DNA of 64,000 nt from Polytrichum commune (GCA_950295325.1 OX485809.1:26970001-27034000), one strand, 5' to 3'; positions 13,301-25,271 are shown, counted from the first letter of the stretch. Notes: a model not told the origin generated them from the letters alone. Made by a program: numbers and translations.

Positions 13301-14084
13301 TAGTTTTCTTCCAGACCTAGGTGCCAGGTTAAGGTGTAAGGTGTAAGTTTCAAAGTACTTCTGCAGTATGCATCACCGATTTCAGTAAGCTATGGCAATA
13401 TTGAATCAGCCACGAGCTGCATGACTGAAAGCATATATATCTGATTAGGCTGTTAATCGGCAACAATGCAGTATGTGAGTCTTGGACGTGTTCAGCTTCC
13501 TGTAGAGAGGCATTGGAAAACCTACTAGCTACTCTCTCTCCCCGAGTTACCGACCACCTCAAGAACCTAAGGGCAGAGAGAGAGACAGACGGAGAGACGT
13601 AATATTCATCTCTTTCATCAACAGTATGCATAGACTATATCACTAAGTTATGGCAATATTGAATTAGCCTGCGGCTGCATGACTGATTAGACCATGGATG
13701 ATGAAGCTGTTGATGAGCACGTCACAATTGCAGAATGCAGTAGTGGTACCTCAGGTGTCCGACTTCCTGCAGGCCCATTTGCTCATACAGGTCGGTGTAG
13801 TAGGGGCCGAGGTTGGCCTTCTGCACACCGAAGGGCTTGGGACCTCCGCCTGTCAAGTTGGGCGCCAGCTTGTCCAAGCCAGAGCCATAGGCCGCCCACA
13901 GAAAGTACTCGGCCTCCAAATACTCGAGGTTCAAGGCAACCTGGATGAGCTCCTTGTCATGGCTGGTGAAGTTGCCTGCAGCCACAGAGCTGCTGTCTGC
14001 AAGCACCCCCAGCACCAATTTCCAAGCACACTGCACCACCCATCCTGCACCGAATCTTGACCTCGCTGCTGCGGAGGAACCCAT
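10398..14084 (-). CDS. Desiccation-related protein PCC13-62-like, copy A (three exons)
   Basis: The exons are 14084-13750, 12194-11960 and 10784-10398. Phases are 2 and then 0 (CTGAG|gtacc ... aaag|GGCAATC; AAATCA|gtaagt ... ctgcag|CTGGTG). The product is 318 residues, normal for the family. It has an N-terminal signal-like segment, then a ferritin-like four-helix domain with LEYLEAEYFLWAAYG and the ExxH motif in GLQEVGH (metal-ligand type). Conserved family blocks follow: LNPPFNPYNNSLNYLISAY, IPYVGLTGYVGA, VESGQDAIIR and a C-terminal KPGGFYPKGG. Related proteins accumulate on drying in resurrection plants and are extracytoplasmic; their biochemical role is unsettled. Copy B, 5.4 kb upstream on the same strand, has the same exon structure. 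Intron 1 holds a 268-bp inverted-repeat element, and intron 2 holds an R2 repeat and a CACTA-like MITE. The N terminus differs from copy B and is less clearly a cleavable signal. Confidence 0.9.
10981..11290 (+). repeat. R2 dispersed repeat in intron 2 of desiccation gene A
   Basis: It matches 1-260 and, in its right half, other R2 copies ('ccaatctcttttaagcacgtgtcttttt', 'aatataggtgtcc'). Confidence 0.7.
11506..11892. mobile_element. CACTA-like MITE in intron 2 of desiccation gene A
   Basis: The left end 'actacactaaatattgta' is matched in inverted form by the right end 'gatatttcgtgtagcacc'. Internal blocks ('tatgtcactgtggtaactttcc', 'aacattgtaaatctac', 'cagtattgagc') recur in the elements at 29172-29550 and, reversed, at 33000-33349. 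Confidence 0.65.
12837..13104. mobile_element. 268-bp element with perfect 22-bp terminal inverted repeats in intron 1 of gene A
   Basis: GGTCCAACCATGATAAGGTG, extended by TA (12837-12858), is exactly complementary to 13083-13104. A clear target duplication was not found. It is probably a small non-autonomous DNA transposon. Confidence 0.7.
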
Positions 14085-14316
14085 CAGATCATCAATCTGC
14101 CCAACAAGTCAACACCCGCCCGATGCTCTCAGGACCACCCCCCTTGCCGGCCACGAATCAAAGCACACAAGGAATTTGACACTTTGAGATCAGTGGAGTG
14201 CTCTTCTTCATCAAGTCGGAGATAGAAATTGAGGCAGGCGTGCAGATCATCCACTTGGTGGAGGTTTCTGTGTTTGCTTGTCAAGAGATGTGAGATCTTG
14301 TGAGGAAAGATTGGGG

Positions 14317-14323
14317 GTTTATA
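14317..14323 (-). promoter_or_regulatory. Candidate TATA box of desiccation gene A
   Basis: TATAAAC on the minus strand lies about 230 bp before the ATG at 14084. This is a plausible core promoter only if the leader is about 200 nt, so support is weak. Confidence 0.3.
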
Positions 14324-14499
14324 TCATGCATGTAAGTAGGTTACAGCTTACTCCGGGCTTCTTCCCTGCTACTTCTGAATTTCTTGGAGTGGTCTCCGAT
14401 GACAACGGCACCACTTTGGATGCGGAAGTTTTGCATCTGGCTTCAGGTAGACAACCCTGATTCGGTTACTTTTATGTTATCAGGAGACTAGTGTTTGAG

Positions 14500-14790
14500 T
14501 GCTAGGTATGTGATTTGGTTGTGGCTCCACGGACAGACGTCAGAAAGACATGTGTTCAAAGGAGATTAATTGGACTCCGTGTTCAAAATCTCATATTTAT
14601 TCGAATGTTCATAATTTGGGGGATTCATGTCATGGCCATTTAATGAGCACGATCATAGTCTTCACTTAGATAATGATTAAGATGTTCATATGAGATCTGA
14701 AAATTATGAAGAAAGTGGCTCCAACTTCAAGTTGGATTTTGCTAACCGTGTCCTACTAGGTATTCATGTGTTTCATGTCTAAGGAGAGGT
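14500..14790 (-). repeat. R2 dispersed repeat, diverged copy
   Basis: 'tatgtgatttggttgtggctcca..agaaagacatgtgttcaaa..ttggactcc' and 'tgctaaccgtgtcctactaggtattcatgtgtttcat' match the copy at 38140-38480 in the same orientation and other R2 copies in reverse. Confidence 0.65.
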
Positions 14791-17489
14791 GGGCTAGTTT
14801 GAAAATTAACCATTTCAAACGCATCTATCTTAGGCATATATATTTTAGAAGATGGTGCAAGCAAGTGATATGGAACAAGTATTTGCCTAAATTTTGTGTA
14901 AAGTATGATAAAATTACATTAAATTAATGAAAATCTTTTTTGGGGGGATGATGCCCTCATGTTTATAACGAATTCAAGGAATTTGGAAAGAAAAAAAAAA
15001 TCCAAGTTCATAATATTCAAGGTTTTGAAATTTATGTCCAAAATGAGATCTAGCCATTTGCTTCCGAGTATTACTTAAATTAATGATAAGTTTTGAAGAT
15101 CTTGTCTTGATATTCTATGTTTGAGCACTTAACACAAAAATAGAGAGGATCATGAAAAACTCCAATGTAAACAACGTTTTGCCACTACTTTTAGATGTAT
15201 GACCTGAAAATATTATTGTTTTAGTATATTGGAGCACTTTTTTGGTCCGATTTACCATGCTTGCACCCTATTTTGATTTGCACTTGAGTAAGGATGTTCA
15301 TATGTTGGATACTCTTAATTAGTTTCCCTTTAATTGATATACAAGTAAAATTGACTAAGCCCAAGTCGATAATTATAACATGCTAAAATTCTATTGTACA
15401 ATCCTCCTATAGGATTGTATGGTAAGATCCTACAATAGCATATGTAGAGTTTATTACAATAATATTAAAGCACGTTTTTTATTATATTTTTATTTCTTAT
15501 CATTTAATTATGGGTATTATATATATATATATATATATATGATTTTACCATCATATTTTAGTAGCATAACATTCAAGTAATCACTAAGGAAATCACACAC
15601 ATCTCCTTTGTATTTAGGTATTATAGAAGTGTATTGACGGACCCGCCTATAGAATTGAAGCAACCAAAAAGTCTAGGTTTTGAGAATATGTCAACCATGA
15701 TTTATGATCATATTTTTAAAAAATACGAGAAATTCTCAACCATGATTGCATAACATTGCTAAGCCTCATTGCTCCTTCACCTTACCTAAATAAAAATGAT
15801 GCCATGTTCCATGATAGGAAAACTAGGTGGAGGTGGTGACATGGTATGGACAATAGGACAAAGTAGGACAATATTATCCAAAAATAAATAAATAATTAAT
15901 CTTTTTATTGAAGCATTCCATGAGGACATGGTGGCAGGTCATGAAGGGTTTATGACCATGAACATGGACATGCATCCATGTTACGGGTATGGATGGGGTT
16001 GGGTTAATATGGGTCAATATGGGAGATTAATCCACATGCATGGGTATAATGGGCCGGGATGGCACGAGACCAAACTATCCCTTGGATAGCAACACCTGTA
16101 TAACCAGCAAGGGGTATGGGCAAGATAAAGCTCTACAACTTATAATAAGTTCATAATAAATCATGAAAATATTGTAATAAGAACATTGAATGTAAGAAAT
16201 AAGATGTATTGAAGACATATTAAAAATGTTCTTATTTAATGATATTTTTGAAAACTATTATTATATCCTGAGACCCATGCATAAGTGAAACAAATTACTC
16301 ACTCTAAAACTATTGTTGCTTCCTTGGGCAGCCACAATACAAAATCCAGCAAATCCTGCCGCGAACTAACTCTCAAATTTGGGTTCATCGTTATCCAGAA
16401 AGGATCCAAACTGACATATTGGTTCTTGAAATTACAACCAACTTAATCACTCTGCCATGTAACATATGGAGAGGAGATTCTGGACATCAACCAAGAATTA
16501 GAATCACCACTTTGTGGAGTCGGCATAACCGAAAATCACTCTTTTGAATAGTTGGAAGTCACACAATTTACATCTGAGGGTGTGCATGACATTATAGAAC
16601 AGACATCATCATACCTAAGATGCACCAGAGAAGATCACAAGCCAGGACTCAAGAAACCACAACGTGAATTGTTAATAGTCAATGTGACATATACCTGAAC
16701 CTAAACTGAAAGTGCTCACAAGGCAAGGGGATTGAGTTTCAATTCACTCCTTCCTTCTTCGGCGCTTCAATGAGTTTATAGACTCAAACTGTAATAATGA
16801 AACTCAATTTTTCTTACATTTCCATAAACATTGGGTAACTCACCTCAACAAGTATTGGAGGAATTGTTCTATTTGATTAGCTTTGCTACACAGTCCACAT
16901 GATTTTAATCATCACATCTCTGAATAGTTCTGCAGAGACGTTGTTACTGGCTCCAAAAGATAACACAATTTTCTGCAAACTGATGTTAATAACATATCAC
17001 TGCAATGCAATTTTTGTTGAAATTTAGAAACACGTTTCACATCGATTCAATCATATTCAACAGCAACTGTAAATGAATGATAATGAAACAGTGTTCCAAT
17101 GTCAACCATTTGTTCTAAAATTTATGGTTGAAAAACATGAAAGGTTGAATTGTGAGGTGAGCGATGACAAAAATACCATGAAATAGGTTTTGGGGTAGCA
17201 TTAAAAAGACATTGAACACTGAGGAGAGTATCTATGTGTCAAGCGTGACCATAGTTGCAACATGCGTTTCGAAACAATTTCGAAACGAATGAAACACATT
17301 TCAAAAACGATTCGAAATGTTTCGAAAACACGAATTTCATGAACAAAAGCTAGAGTACATTATAACCTCTAGGATTACAATCCATCACTTGTACAAACCC
17401 CCTAACAAGGTTAAACCGTGGTCTTTTGCAAGAATAAATGTGGGGGTCTCTGAAACTATCAAATTCTTGCAAACTAGAGGCAATTTAAT
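14791..17489. other. Intergenic DNA, no gene seen
   Basis: A TA microsatellite lies at about 15519-15541. Positions 17262-17335 repeat the word TTTCGAAA/CGAAAC several times on both strands. Nothing else in the stretch supports a feature. Confidence 0.5.
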
Positions 17490-18215
17490 CATCTAAACTA
17501 CTCAAATGGTCATCATGACTGTCATTTTTGAACTCATCATCATCATCATAAGTGTTGTTTTCCAAATTGCTTGTTATAGAAAGGCTTTGGCTTGAAGTAA
17601 AAGTTTCTTGGAATTGAAATTAGTTTGTTGAAGCTAGCATGGTCAAAACTTCACTCCAACTCTTACATTCCCATTTCCGTGGTACACGTTGAGATGGTTG
17701 AGCTCTTCCTTCTTACAAGAAAAAATATTGACTATTTCCAATCAAGAAGGCAAGGAAGGGACCTTGGTAATGTCAATTTCATTAGGATTTATTTCTTAAT
17801 GACATCATTAGTTCCCATGCTCTCCAACATCCTCAAGTTTGTTTGAATGAAAACCAACTTTTTCATTTGAGAGCAGGGTAACCTATTGCACATTTTTGTT
17901 TGTATTAAATTCAAGGTTGTCCAATTCCACTCACTCATAGAAGAACTAAAAATTTGTGATAACACACGTAATGCAATACTTTGTAAATTTGGTACTTGTC
18001 TACCATACTTTTCCCACCAAGAAACAAGTCTCCACATTGGTTCTTTCGAAAGAGCTTCTCATGTAGAAAAATGTCCTACTCTACATGAAAACTTTAGAAG
18101 TGAATCTTTCAACCCATTGTTCACAATAGGGTCAGAACATACCACATCCAAATATGCAATCCATCCATCTTGGAGATGGAGGGAACTAATGTCAAATTCA
18201 AAATTGCATATTTGA
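17490..18215 (-). pseudogene. hAT transposase, C-terminal dimerisation domain remnant
   Basis: On the minus strand, 18037-17789 reads as the hAT C-terminal dimerisation domain. The order is SWWEKYGRQVPNLQSIALRV, then LSQIFSSSMSEWNW, then IQTKMCNRL and QMKKLVFIQTNLR. The family pattern is 'WW..YG...P.L...A..vLs...ssS..ERnWs....ih.kkRnrL....l.dLv.v..Nlrl'. The family's usual Glu in 'ERNW' is still present, but the Arg after it has become Trp. An acidic tail with a run of Asp lies near 17495-17560 in another frame, as in many plant hAT proteins. Upstream sequence to about 18215 continues in pieces with a stop. There is no catalytic core, so this is a dead fragment. Confidence 0.75.
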
Positions 18216-19522
18216 AGCAATATGTGAGATACTATGTGCAGAGAATGCTAGAACCAACTCCATCTTGATGTTAATTTAACCTTCACTTGGGAAACCTAGG
18301 AGGAATGCAACATGCATAGCGACAATGAAATTCAAAACCCTAAAACTATTTTATTGTTTCAAAATACCATTTAAAATCGGCGTTAATATTCGTCTAGAAA
18401 AGGACACAATGATGTTTCATTGTAAGTATGATGGTGACTTCCAGGTACACAATTCCCATATTATATGCAAGGGCCACCAGCATTAAAATAGCTTAGAGGA
18501 CGGTGTTTGCAAAAGATATATCAAATTATATAAAAATAAAAGGATCAAAAAATTGGGTGAAGAGGAAATTTAATAAAATAAGATGTAGCAAAAGTTGGGT
18601 TGCATATTTTATATTTTAAAAAAATCACAATATATTAAAAATTGAAAAAAAATCTATTTAATAATTATTTTAATTGGAGTAATTATCCTATTAAAATATA
18701 AGTCATTGTCAATGTTTTATATATAATAAATAATGCTACTTTTTATTGTTAAAAAGCCCAAAATGTTAGATAATGTGGCTTATGATTACTATATTTAAAA
18801 AACTTATATAATTTGGTTTTTAATGCAATTATATAATTCAAGAAATACTTATTTCCCATATACAATTACATTTTTGAATTTGTTGTTAAAAGGGCGACAA
18901 GAATTCCGTATATTAAAACAAATTATATCAGTCAAGATTGGAGTAAATTAAATTATAAGCGATTATAAACAAGACCATAGCCAAGGGTTGACTAAGAATG
19001 CAACACTCATTAATTTGCATTTAGAGAAGATTGGAGATGAAGATGAGTGGTATATTTTCCACTTTTCAAACAGGAACATGCACCAATGTTGGTGGATGTA
19101 TATGTAAATCAACCACCATCACAGATTCATATCAACGTACTTATCATGGGTATCAAAATTATAACAGCATTCAAACACCAATCGGTGTATATTCAACAGA
19201 ATTCAAAACAGATTTTACTAAATCTAATCTACAATGAAGCAAAACCAGTACACATGTGCAGAAAAATCTTTATCAATGAACAATAATCTCCTCAGAGATG
19301 AAATTGGAAACCTCCCCACTGTCAATGTGTAAATAAACCACACATTGTACAGGAACGCAAAATTCCTCTCCAAAGTTTCTTAGTTGAAGTCGAACATGGA
19401 CTTTCAACTTTCTGTCAACTGCACAAACTCTACAGAGTCATTCTTTACAATCGGTTGTATTCAAAATCATTCTACAGACAACCATGTAATTGACAATATT
19501 CAAACTCGGTTAGCTGAATCAT
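18216..19522. other. Intergenic, very AT-rich, no gene seen
   Basis: Positions 18520-18900 are dominated by A/T runs. No coding signal was found before the 3' end of desiccation gene B. Confidence 0.5.
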
Positions 19523-22335
19523 CTAAGAAGTTTTGTTGAGGTATGATTCGGCAATAGGTCCACTCCCACCCTTGGGGTAGAAACCTCCAGGCTTGGAAGG
19601 ACTTCCAGTTCCATAGACTGTTGCAAGCACCTGGGCAGCTGTGCGTGCATAAGACAAGGAATCCGCGTCTGCAGACAGAATGTTCCCTGTAATCATCCCT
19701 TCAGCTCCCAAGTATTTGGGCACCACCAACCCTTCGTCCACAAAAGCATGGCTAGCGTTGTTCCTCAAGCTAGAAATCGCGTTGCTGAAATCTGCCACAG
19801 TGTAATTATAAGGCCAGACCACCCTGTCCTTCTGCCTGTACATTTCTGTGCGGATAACAGCGTCCTGTCCTGACTCCACTCCTAACAGCTTAGCCACCAA
19901 CTGCATGAAACCAGGACATTCCCAAAAATGAGATAAATAATGACATGTCCATAGCAATTCCCTACCTTTGATGACATCATGATGAACACATATACCAAAA
20001 GTCAAGTAAACCCAATGTCGTTTGTGTCTTTTGATTGAAGCTTTTCTAATGAACTACTTGCCCTTTACATGCAGTCCCTTACTTGGTACTAGCCTTTGGG
20101 ATATACAAAGGGAGCAATTCTTTTATAAGGAAAAGAACCACATGATAAAGGGGTGATTGCAAGGAGATTATGAAGTAATGTGCATATGCATGGAATATTC
20201 ATATGTTTGATGAGCATTTTGGCAACATATTTTCAACATGAATTTCTAGTACCCAATTTTTAGATTAATTCATGTGCACTTATTTATTGATCTAGAAATT
20301 GCACAAAATTCCCAGGGACTTGGAGCCGATTTCACAATTTCTCCATACCATCTGAGACAACTTCGGATTTGTGAACAAAGCTTAGGAATTGTAGACGAAA
20401 CTTTAGGATTTGTGAACAAACCTACTAGCTCCACCAATTTAGTCGGATATAATGAAAGTAAGAACAGAGTTTTTTCTTCTTCAACTTCAATAGTTTGTTT
20501 TGACACTGTTTAATTGCAACATGGATTGATCACAGAGAAAAAGAGTGACTGACCGATTTAGCTCCCATTCCTGAAAGAAGAGGGTTGGTGCCAACATATC
20601 CGGTCAAACCGACGTAAGGAATGGTGTATGTGGAGATGAGGTAGTTCAAGCTGTTGCAATATGGGTCAAAGGGCGGGTTCAATTTCTTGCCGAACGCCTT
20701 GTCGATGGTTGTAGCCCAAGTAGCCTTGCTCACATCAAGCTGCACACGGGGGAAAGCATACTTCCCCAAGATTGACTTGATTGCCCTGCACCCAAAATTC
20801 CAGAAATGAGTAAATATATTTTCCACCATAAAGCACAACTACTAACATTCACTTGATAAACCCTCGCTCTTCGGGCATTCAAGACAAAGTTGACCACGTA
20901 TACTGTGAACTAGGTGAACGTCCGGAGGTGGCAGATCACTCCTATACAAGATTCAAGTGGAAATTGTCCTACTCCAAGCTTCACAAACTCAATAAATCCA
21001 CAAATCAGTCATTGTTAAACACAATATAAAGTAGGAACAAACTAACACAAACTTCCAATGAGTATATTATTTTCTACACCAGAAGAAACTGGGTTTACAT
21101 GAATATTGACTAGACAGCTACCCCGAACGCTCTGGGATGGAAAAAAACCAGATAAAATTCTCAGAGTATACAGTACTCTAAATGAAAGTAGGGAGGTTGG
21201 CAGATCATTAATTCACATGCAAGATTTCGAGTGAATTTGTCAAACTCTGCGCTACACAAGCTCAATGCAACGACATATAATGCTTCTTAAAACCCGATAT
21301 CAACGATATATAGTTGACGAAACTGGGGCAAATCTGCAACAAGTAGATTATTTTTACACCAGAAGAAACTATGAACATCAACTACCCCAACTCTCATGGG
21401 ATGGAAAAGGACCAGATTGAGTGATCACTAAAATTGGCTATACAGCGCTCTACATGAGAGTAGGGTGGTGGCAGGCCATTACTTCATATACAATATTTCT
21501 GAGAGATTTGTCGAACTCTGAGCTACACAAGCTCAATGTAACCAGATAGCATTCATTCTCAACCTCGATGATCTAGTAGGAAGCAACTGGGTGAAATTTG
21601 CAAAACGTAGATTATTTTCTAAACCGAAAGAGAACTATGAACATTTACTCAATCCTCAACCTCAACTAGAAATGGACCAACTTGAGCTGCCACTGGACTG
21701 AACTGTACTGTGAAAAAATAGATGAAGGTCACGAGGAGGTCGCAGGCCATTCATGTACAAGATTGAAGTGGATTTCTGTGGACTATACAAGCTCAATGAA
21801 ACCACATATCACTCATCCTTAAACCCAATTTTCCAGCAGAGACAAAGCTGGGACATTTGCACAGGCACTACAATAATTAAGTAACTCCACACCAGTGTTG
21901 GATTCTAAGGAACAAAACCATGTAGCTAGCACTGACAGATGCATGAGATAGGTATAAGATGAGTTATATAGAGCAGTGTTGGAGCATCACAATCATTCGA
22001 GCTGGCAGCAAGTATGATCAATTATACCTAATGTGGCCGATTTCCTGAAGCCCCATCTGCTTGAAGATGTCAGTGTAGTAAGGATCCAAATTGGCCTTCT
22101 GCGCACCAATGGGCTCAGGGCCATTGCCAGTCAAGTTGGGGGCCAACTTGTCCAACCCATAGCCATAGGCCGCCCACAGGAAGTACTCTGCCTCAAAGTA
22201 CTCCAAGTTCAAAGCATTGGCGATATTCTTCCTATCCTCATCTGTGAAGTTGGAGGTCGCCGATGCACTAGCAACCAGCAACACTAAGCAGAGACAAGCA
22301 GCAACAGCACCCAAGGATGATTTTGAGAAACCCAT
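19523..22335 (-). CDS. Desiccation-related protein PCC13-62-like, copy B (three exons)
   Basis: The exons are 22335-22028, 20785-20554 and 19900-19523. Their phases equal those of copy A (ATTAG|gtata ... gtgcag|GGCAATC; AAATCG|gtcagt ... atgcag|TTGGTG). The product is 305 residues. The ATG at 22335 is preferred over an in-frame upstream one at 22371 because it begins a clean signal peptide (MGFSKSS, a hydrophobic core, then ASASA). The ferritin-like domain follows, with LEYFEAEYFLWAAYGYGLDK and the GLQEIGH ExxH motif. The blocks LNPPFDPYCNSLNYLIS, IPYVGLTGYVGT, VESGQDAVIR and KPGGFYPKGG are intact. Family members are secreted or vacuolar proteins induced on drying; the reaction is unknown. 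No lesion is seen and a TATA box is well placed, so this is probably the active copy. Intron 1 contains four roughly 270-bp tandem repeats. Confidence 0.93.
20927..21900. repeat. Intronic tandem repeat, four units of about 270 bp (intron 1 of gene B)
   Basis: The phrase 'ggt(t)ggcag(a/g)(t/c)cat' recurs at 20927, 21195, 21467 and 21738, spacing 268, 272 and 271 bp. Each is followed by 'acaagatt..gtg..ttgtc..act', 'ctacacaagctcaatg(c/t)aac' and later 'gtagattattttctacacc(a)gaag'. Units have diverged, so the array is old. Confidence 0.88.
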
Positions 22336-22437
22336 CGCTTCCAAACAAATCGAATCAGCTCGAACACTCAAAAAACTTGTGAATGTTGGAGCTTCAGATC
22401 TGTAATTCAGAGCATGATGTTTGAAAGCCAGGACGTA

Positions 22438-22448
22438 GTCTTATATAA
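22438..22448 (-). promoter_or_regulatory. TATA box of desiccation gene B
   Basis: The minus strand has CTTATATAAGA about 105 bp upstream of the chosen ATG at 22335. This predicts a transcription start near 22410 and a leader of about 75 nt, a normal plant arrangement. Confidence 0.65.
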
Positions 22449-23027
22449 GAGTTAACCATTCCCGAACCGTTCAAGTCAGGTGGAAAGGCGTTCGGTACTT
22501 CCATCTGTACCTGCATCTAGACCCATTGAAGATATCCACTCCCAACATCTACCAAGAGGGAAGATGTTAGGACTGAGGTGGTGAACTTGAGAGACTCTGT
22601 GTGTAAGACTCGGTGGAGAAGAAGCTTTGGCGAAGCGTGGAAGCCTGCATGCTGTACGTTTGTCACAGTGCAGTGGGTCGTGCGGTTCCCCCCACAGTGA
22701 GCTCAGCAGCTTACGCCATAGCCAGTCCCCGCCGCTGCAGTACACTCAACAATATAGAATCATTATTCTTAAGGACCCTACTACAAAGTTCATGTGGAGT
22801 GACTCCTCATCAGCTCAAAAAGCTTTGTAGTTAGTTCCTACCTCGCCAGATCATGTTGACCGCGCGACCTTTCTTGTCACCGGAATTGATCCACGGTTCC
22901 TCAGGTTACGACGCAAACCGTGCTTGTAAGATAATGATCCTGGAAGGGTGCATGGACAGACATGATGATGATGACAATGTTTTACTTCAACGATTCCAGC
23001 TTCGCACTCAACTGACATTTTGTACAT
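22449..23027. other. Upstream region of gene B, no further feature
   Basis: No gene or repeat is recognised in this stretch. Confidence 0.4.
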
Positions 23028-23352
23028 GGGTGTTATTTGGTTAATTTTTTATGTTCTCGAACTTCTACTGATTCCATTCACACAACGAAACTAAGTTGTG
23101 TTGCAATAGCAAATATTATGATGAAGCACCAATAAAAACAAATCAGACCTCTCTTAATTTAGTTGTGGTTATCAAAAGTGCAGGTTTGTTATTTCTCAAT
23201 TAATCACACATGTCTTTCCGATTGTATTCACTGTTTAGTGTGGGTGGTTGATAAAATTTGAAAATGTAATCCAATCTCTTTTAGGCATATGTCTTTAGGG
23301 TGTTTGTTCTTTGATCCTCACCTACCCACACATCAATCAAATATAGAGGTTT
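23028..23352 (+). mobile_element. R2 element, near-complete copy with weak terminal inverted repeats
   Basis: The left end 'catgggtgttatttggttaattttt' pairs imperfectly with the right end 'aaaaagctacggaataacagtcaca'. The body ('aatccaatctcttttaggcatatgtcttta', 'tttgttctttgatcctcacc', 'atcaaatata') matches the copies at 24312, 34880, 37020 and, reversed, 39240. Confidence 0.75.
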
Positions 23353-23442
23353 GATTATAAAAAGCTACGGAATAACAGTCACATATCTTACTTAATAAAA
23401 CTTTACATGGAAATGAAACTTCCTTTGAAGTGCATAACATTA

Positions 23443-23571
23443 TTAAGCAGTGTACGTTCGTTCATGTGGCCATGAGAATATAACCATGGGATGCCATAGG
23501 TAGCTGCACTAGCTGCAACATTCCATGGTTATATTCTCAAGGCCCACATGAACGAACGTACACTGCTTAAT
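23443..23571. mobile_element. Small foldback MITE (129 bp)
   Basis: 'ttaagcagtgtacgttcgtt' plus 'catgtgg' at the left is complementary to 'ccacatgaacgaacgtacactgcttaa' at the right. Inside it, 'gagaatataaccatgg' and 'ccatggttatattctc' are also complementary, so almost the whole element folds on itself. A related copy is at 38781-38919. Confidence 0.85.
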
Positions 23572-23797
23572 CATGTATAATGAATGTATATTGTCCTTAG
23601 GGTTTTGTTTACTCACTACACTTCCATACAATTCGCATACAATCTGAGGCAGCATGATGGGCATGAGCTGCACCAACGGGAGCATTATATCCTGAATTGT
23701 AAAAGAAAATTGGACGGATACTAGGTGGATGAGTAATTTTTTCTAAAGTTGAATGAAACCTAAAGTAACGTTGAATTTGCGGTTCCCAGCTACCTAA

Positions 23798-24217
23798 GGT
23801 AGAAATACCATAACCCATGAAAATAAGGTGATTCGCATTGAAGATCTGGTCTGACAATCATGAGATAATTTTCCAAGATAGACGAGAAGGATTCATGAAG
23901 AATGCAAGTTGTTTCATATTTTCTGCCCTATACAAAAAAATGCTACAATTTTCCAAAGTGGAAAGTTGTCCAAACCCCTACTCATTCACTAGATTCTCCC
24001 TACACCAAACACGGTAATCCGCATTTCCATACATAATATCGCCTAAATCAGTTACCTCATTAGTACATTAACACTTGACTCCCATTGGCTACATTAAGTG
24101 TACACGCATTGAAGTTGCCGCTGAGCCATGATCAGTTTTAGAAATGGCATTTCACCATTATGACGGCGGTCTAGTGCACGGCTAGAGGGTGATTTACAGG
24201 TTATGGTAATTCTGCCT
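23798..24217. mobile_element. 420-bp MITE (same family as 46267-46687)
   Basis: It starts GGTAGAAATACCATAACCC and ends GGTTATGGTAATTCTGCCT. TAA precedes it and TAT follows, a decayed 3-bp duplication. It is collinear over its length with 46267-46687, including 'ttccaagatagacgagaagg' and 'tatgacggcggtctagtgca'. Confidence 0.88.
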
Positions 24218-24311
24218 TATTGTTACTCCTATGATTCCTGAGATTGTGACGTACCCGAAAATTCTTAATTAGTTGTTTGGAACACAATGACCAACTAAAC
24301 TTCCACCCTAA

Positions 24312-24645
24312 GGAATATGGGTGTTATTAGGTTTGTTTTTCATATTGGGTTCTCCATCTTTTACCAATGACATTTACATCGACAAAACGTGTGTCACATT
24401 AGCAAATCTACAAAGAAGCATCAGCAAACATTCGATTCAGAATCAAAGCTTCCCTTGATTTAGTCATGGTTATTGGAAATGCATGTTTGTGGATTTCTAA
24501 ACTAAATCCATACGTCCTCGCAATTATGTTCACTATTGAGTAAGAAGTGGTTAATAAAATTTGAGGACGTGATCCAATCTTTCTTAAACATGTGTCTTTG
24601 TGGTGTTTGTTCCTTGATCCTCACCGAACCAGACACCAATCAAAT
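24312..24645 (+). mobile_element. R2 element, near-complete copy
   Basis: The left end is 'tatgggtgttattaggtttgttttt'. The body includes 'cacattagcaaatctacaaagaagcat', 'atggttattggaaatgcatgtttgt' and 'gtgtttgttccttgatcctcaccgaacc'. It matches other R2 copies. Confidence 0.75.
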
Positions 24646-25057
24646 AACTCCTAGGCTTCCGACTAATTAAGAAAAGTAAGCAAATAGCACCTGCACTGTG
24701 CATACCTTACATGAAGCTGGTACTCTTGAACAGCTTTGCGAGGTTCAGGAGAGAGAAATAAGGGACAGCTGCAAGGTGCAACAGCTGCTTAGCCTGGCAG
24801 GATCTGAGCAAGAAAAGCTCCCCTCCTGAAGTCAGTTCAAATCGAGGATGTGTCAAGCCCACACCTCCTTATGACAAGTGCCCAAGAAATAATGCTCCAA
24901 GCAGATCATGTTGCATGTTAGCAACTTTAGATCATACCAATGATAGCATTTCGATGAGGAGGAGGGATGACCATCAATCTTGTTTTGATTACCTCAAGCG
25001 TCGTTCAAAATGCCTCTTGCACTTCTCCACAGATCACACTGGAAATTGCATGTCTCA

Positions 25058-25256
25058 GGACTGAGATGATCCTAAACTACCGAACGATGGTGGAGAGATA
25101 CCCAAATTTCAAAGAAGAGGTTGGCGGTTCGATTCTCAGCTGGGGTATATCCTCTTTACTCAATGGAAAACTTGCTAGGTGGTCAATTGCCACATGTGCT
25201 TTGGTGCTGACCTGTTGGCCTTTTGTCTCAAAAAAATTATAAAAAATTATAAAAAA
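25058..25256 (+). mobile_element. SINE, 199 bp, with 15-bp target site duplications
   Basis: AAATTGCATGTCTCA at 25043-25057 is repeated exactly at 25257-25271. The body holds a B-box-like pol III word (GGTTCGATTCT at about 25126-25136) and ends in an A-rich tail (tctcaaaaaaattataaaaa...). A long target duplication, a B box and an A-rich 3' end are the marks of a tRNA-derived SINE mobilised by a LINE. The A box is not clear. Confidence 0.87.
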
Positions 25257-25271
25257 AAATTGCATGTCTCA

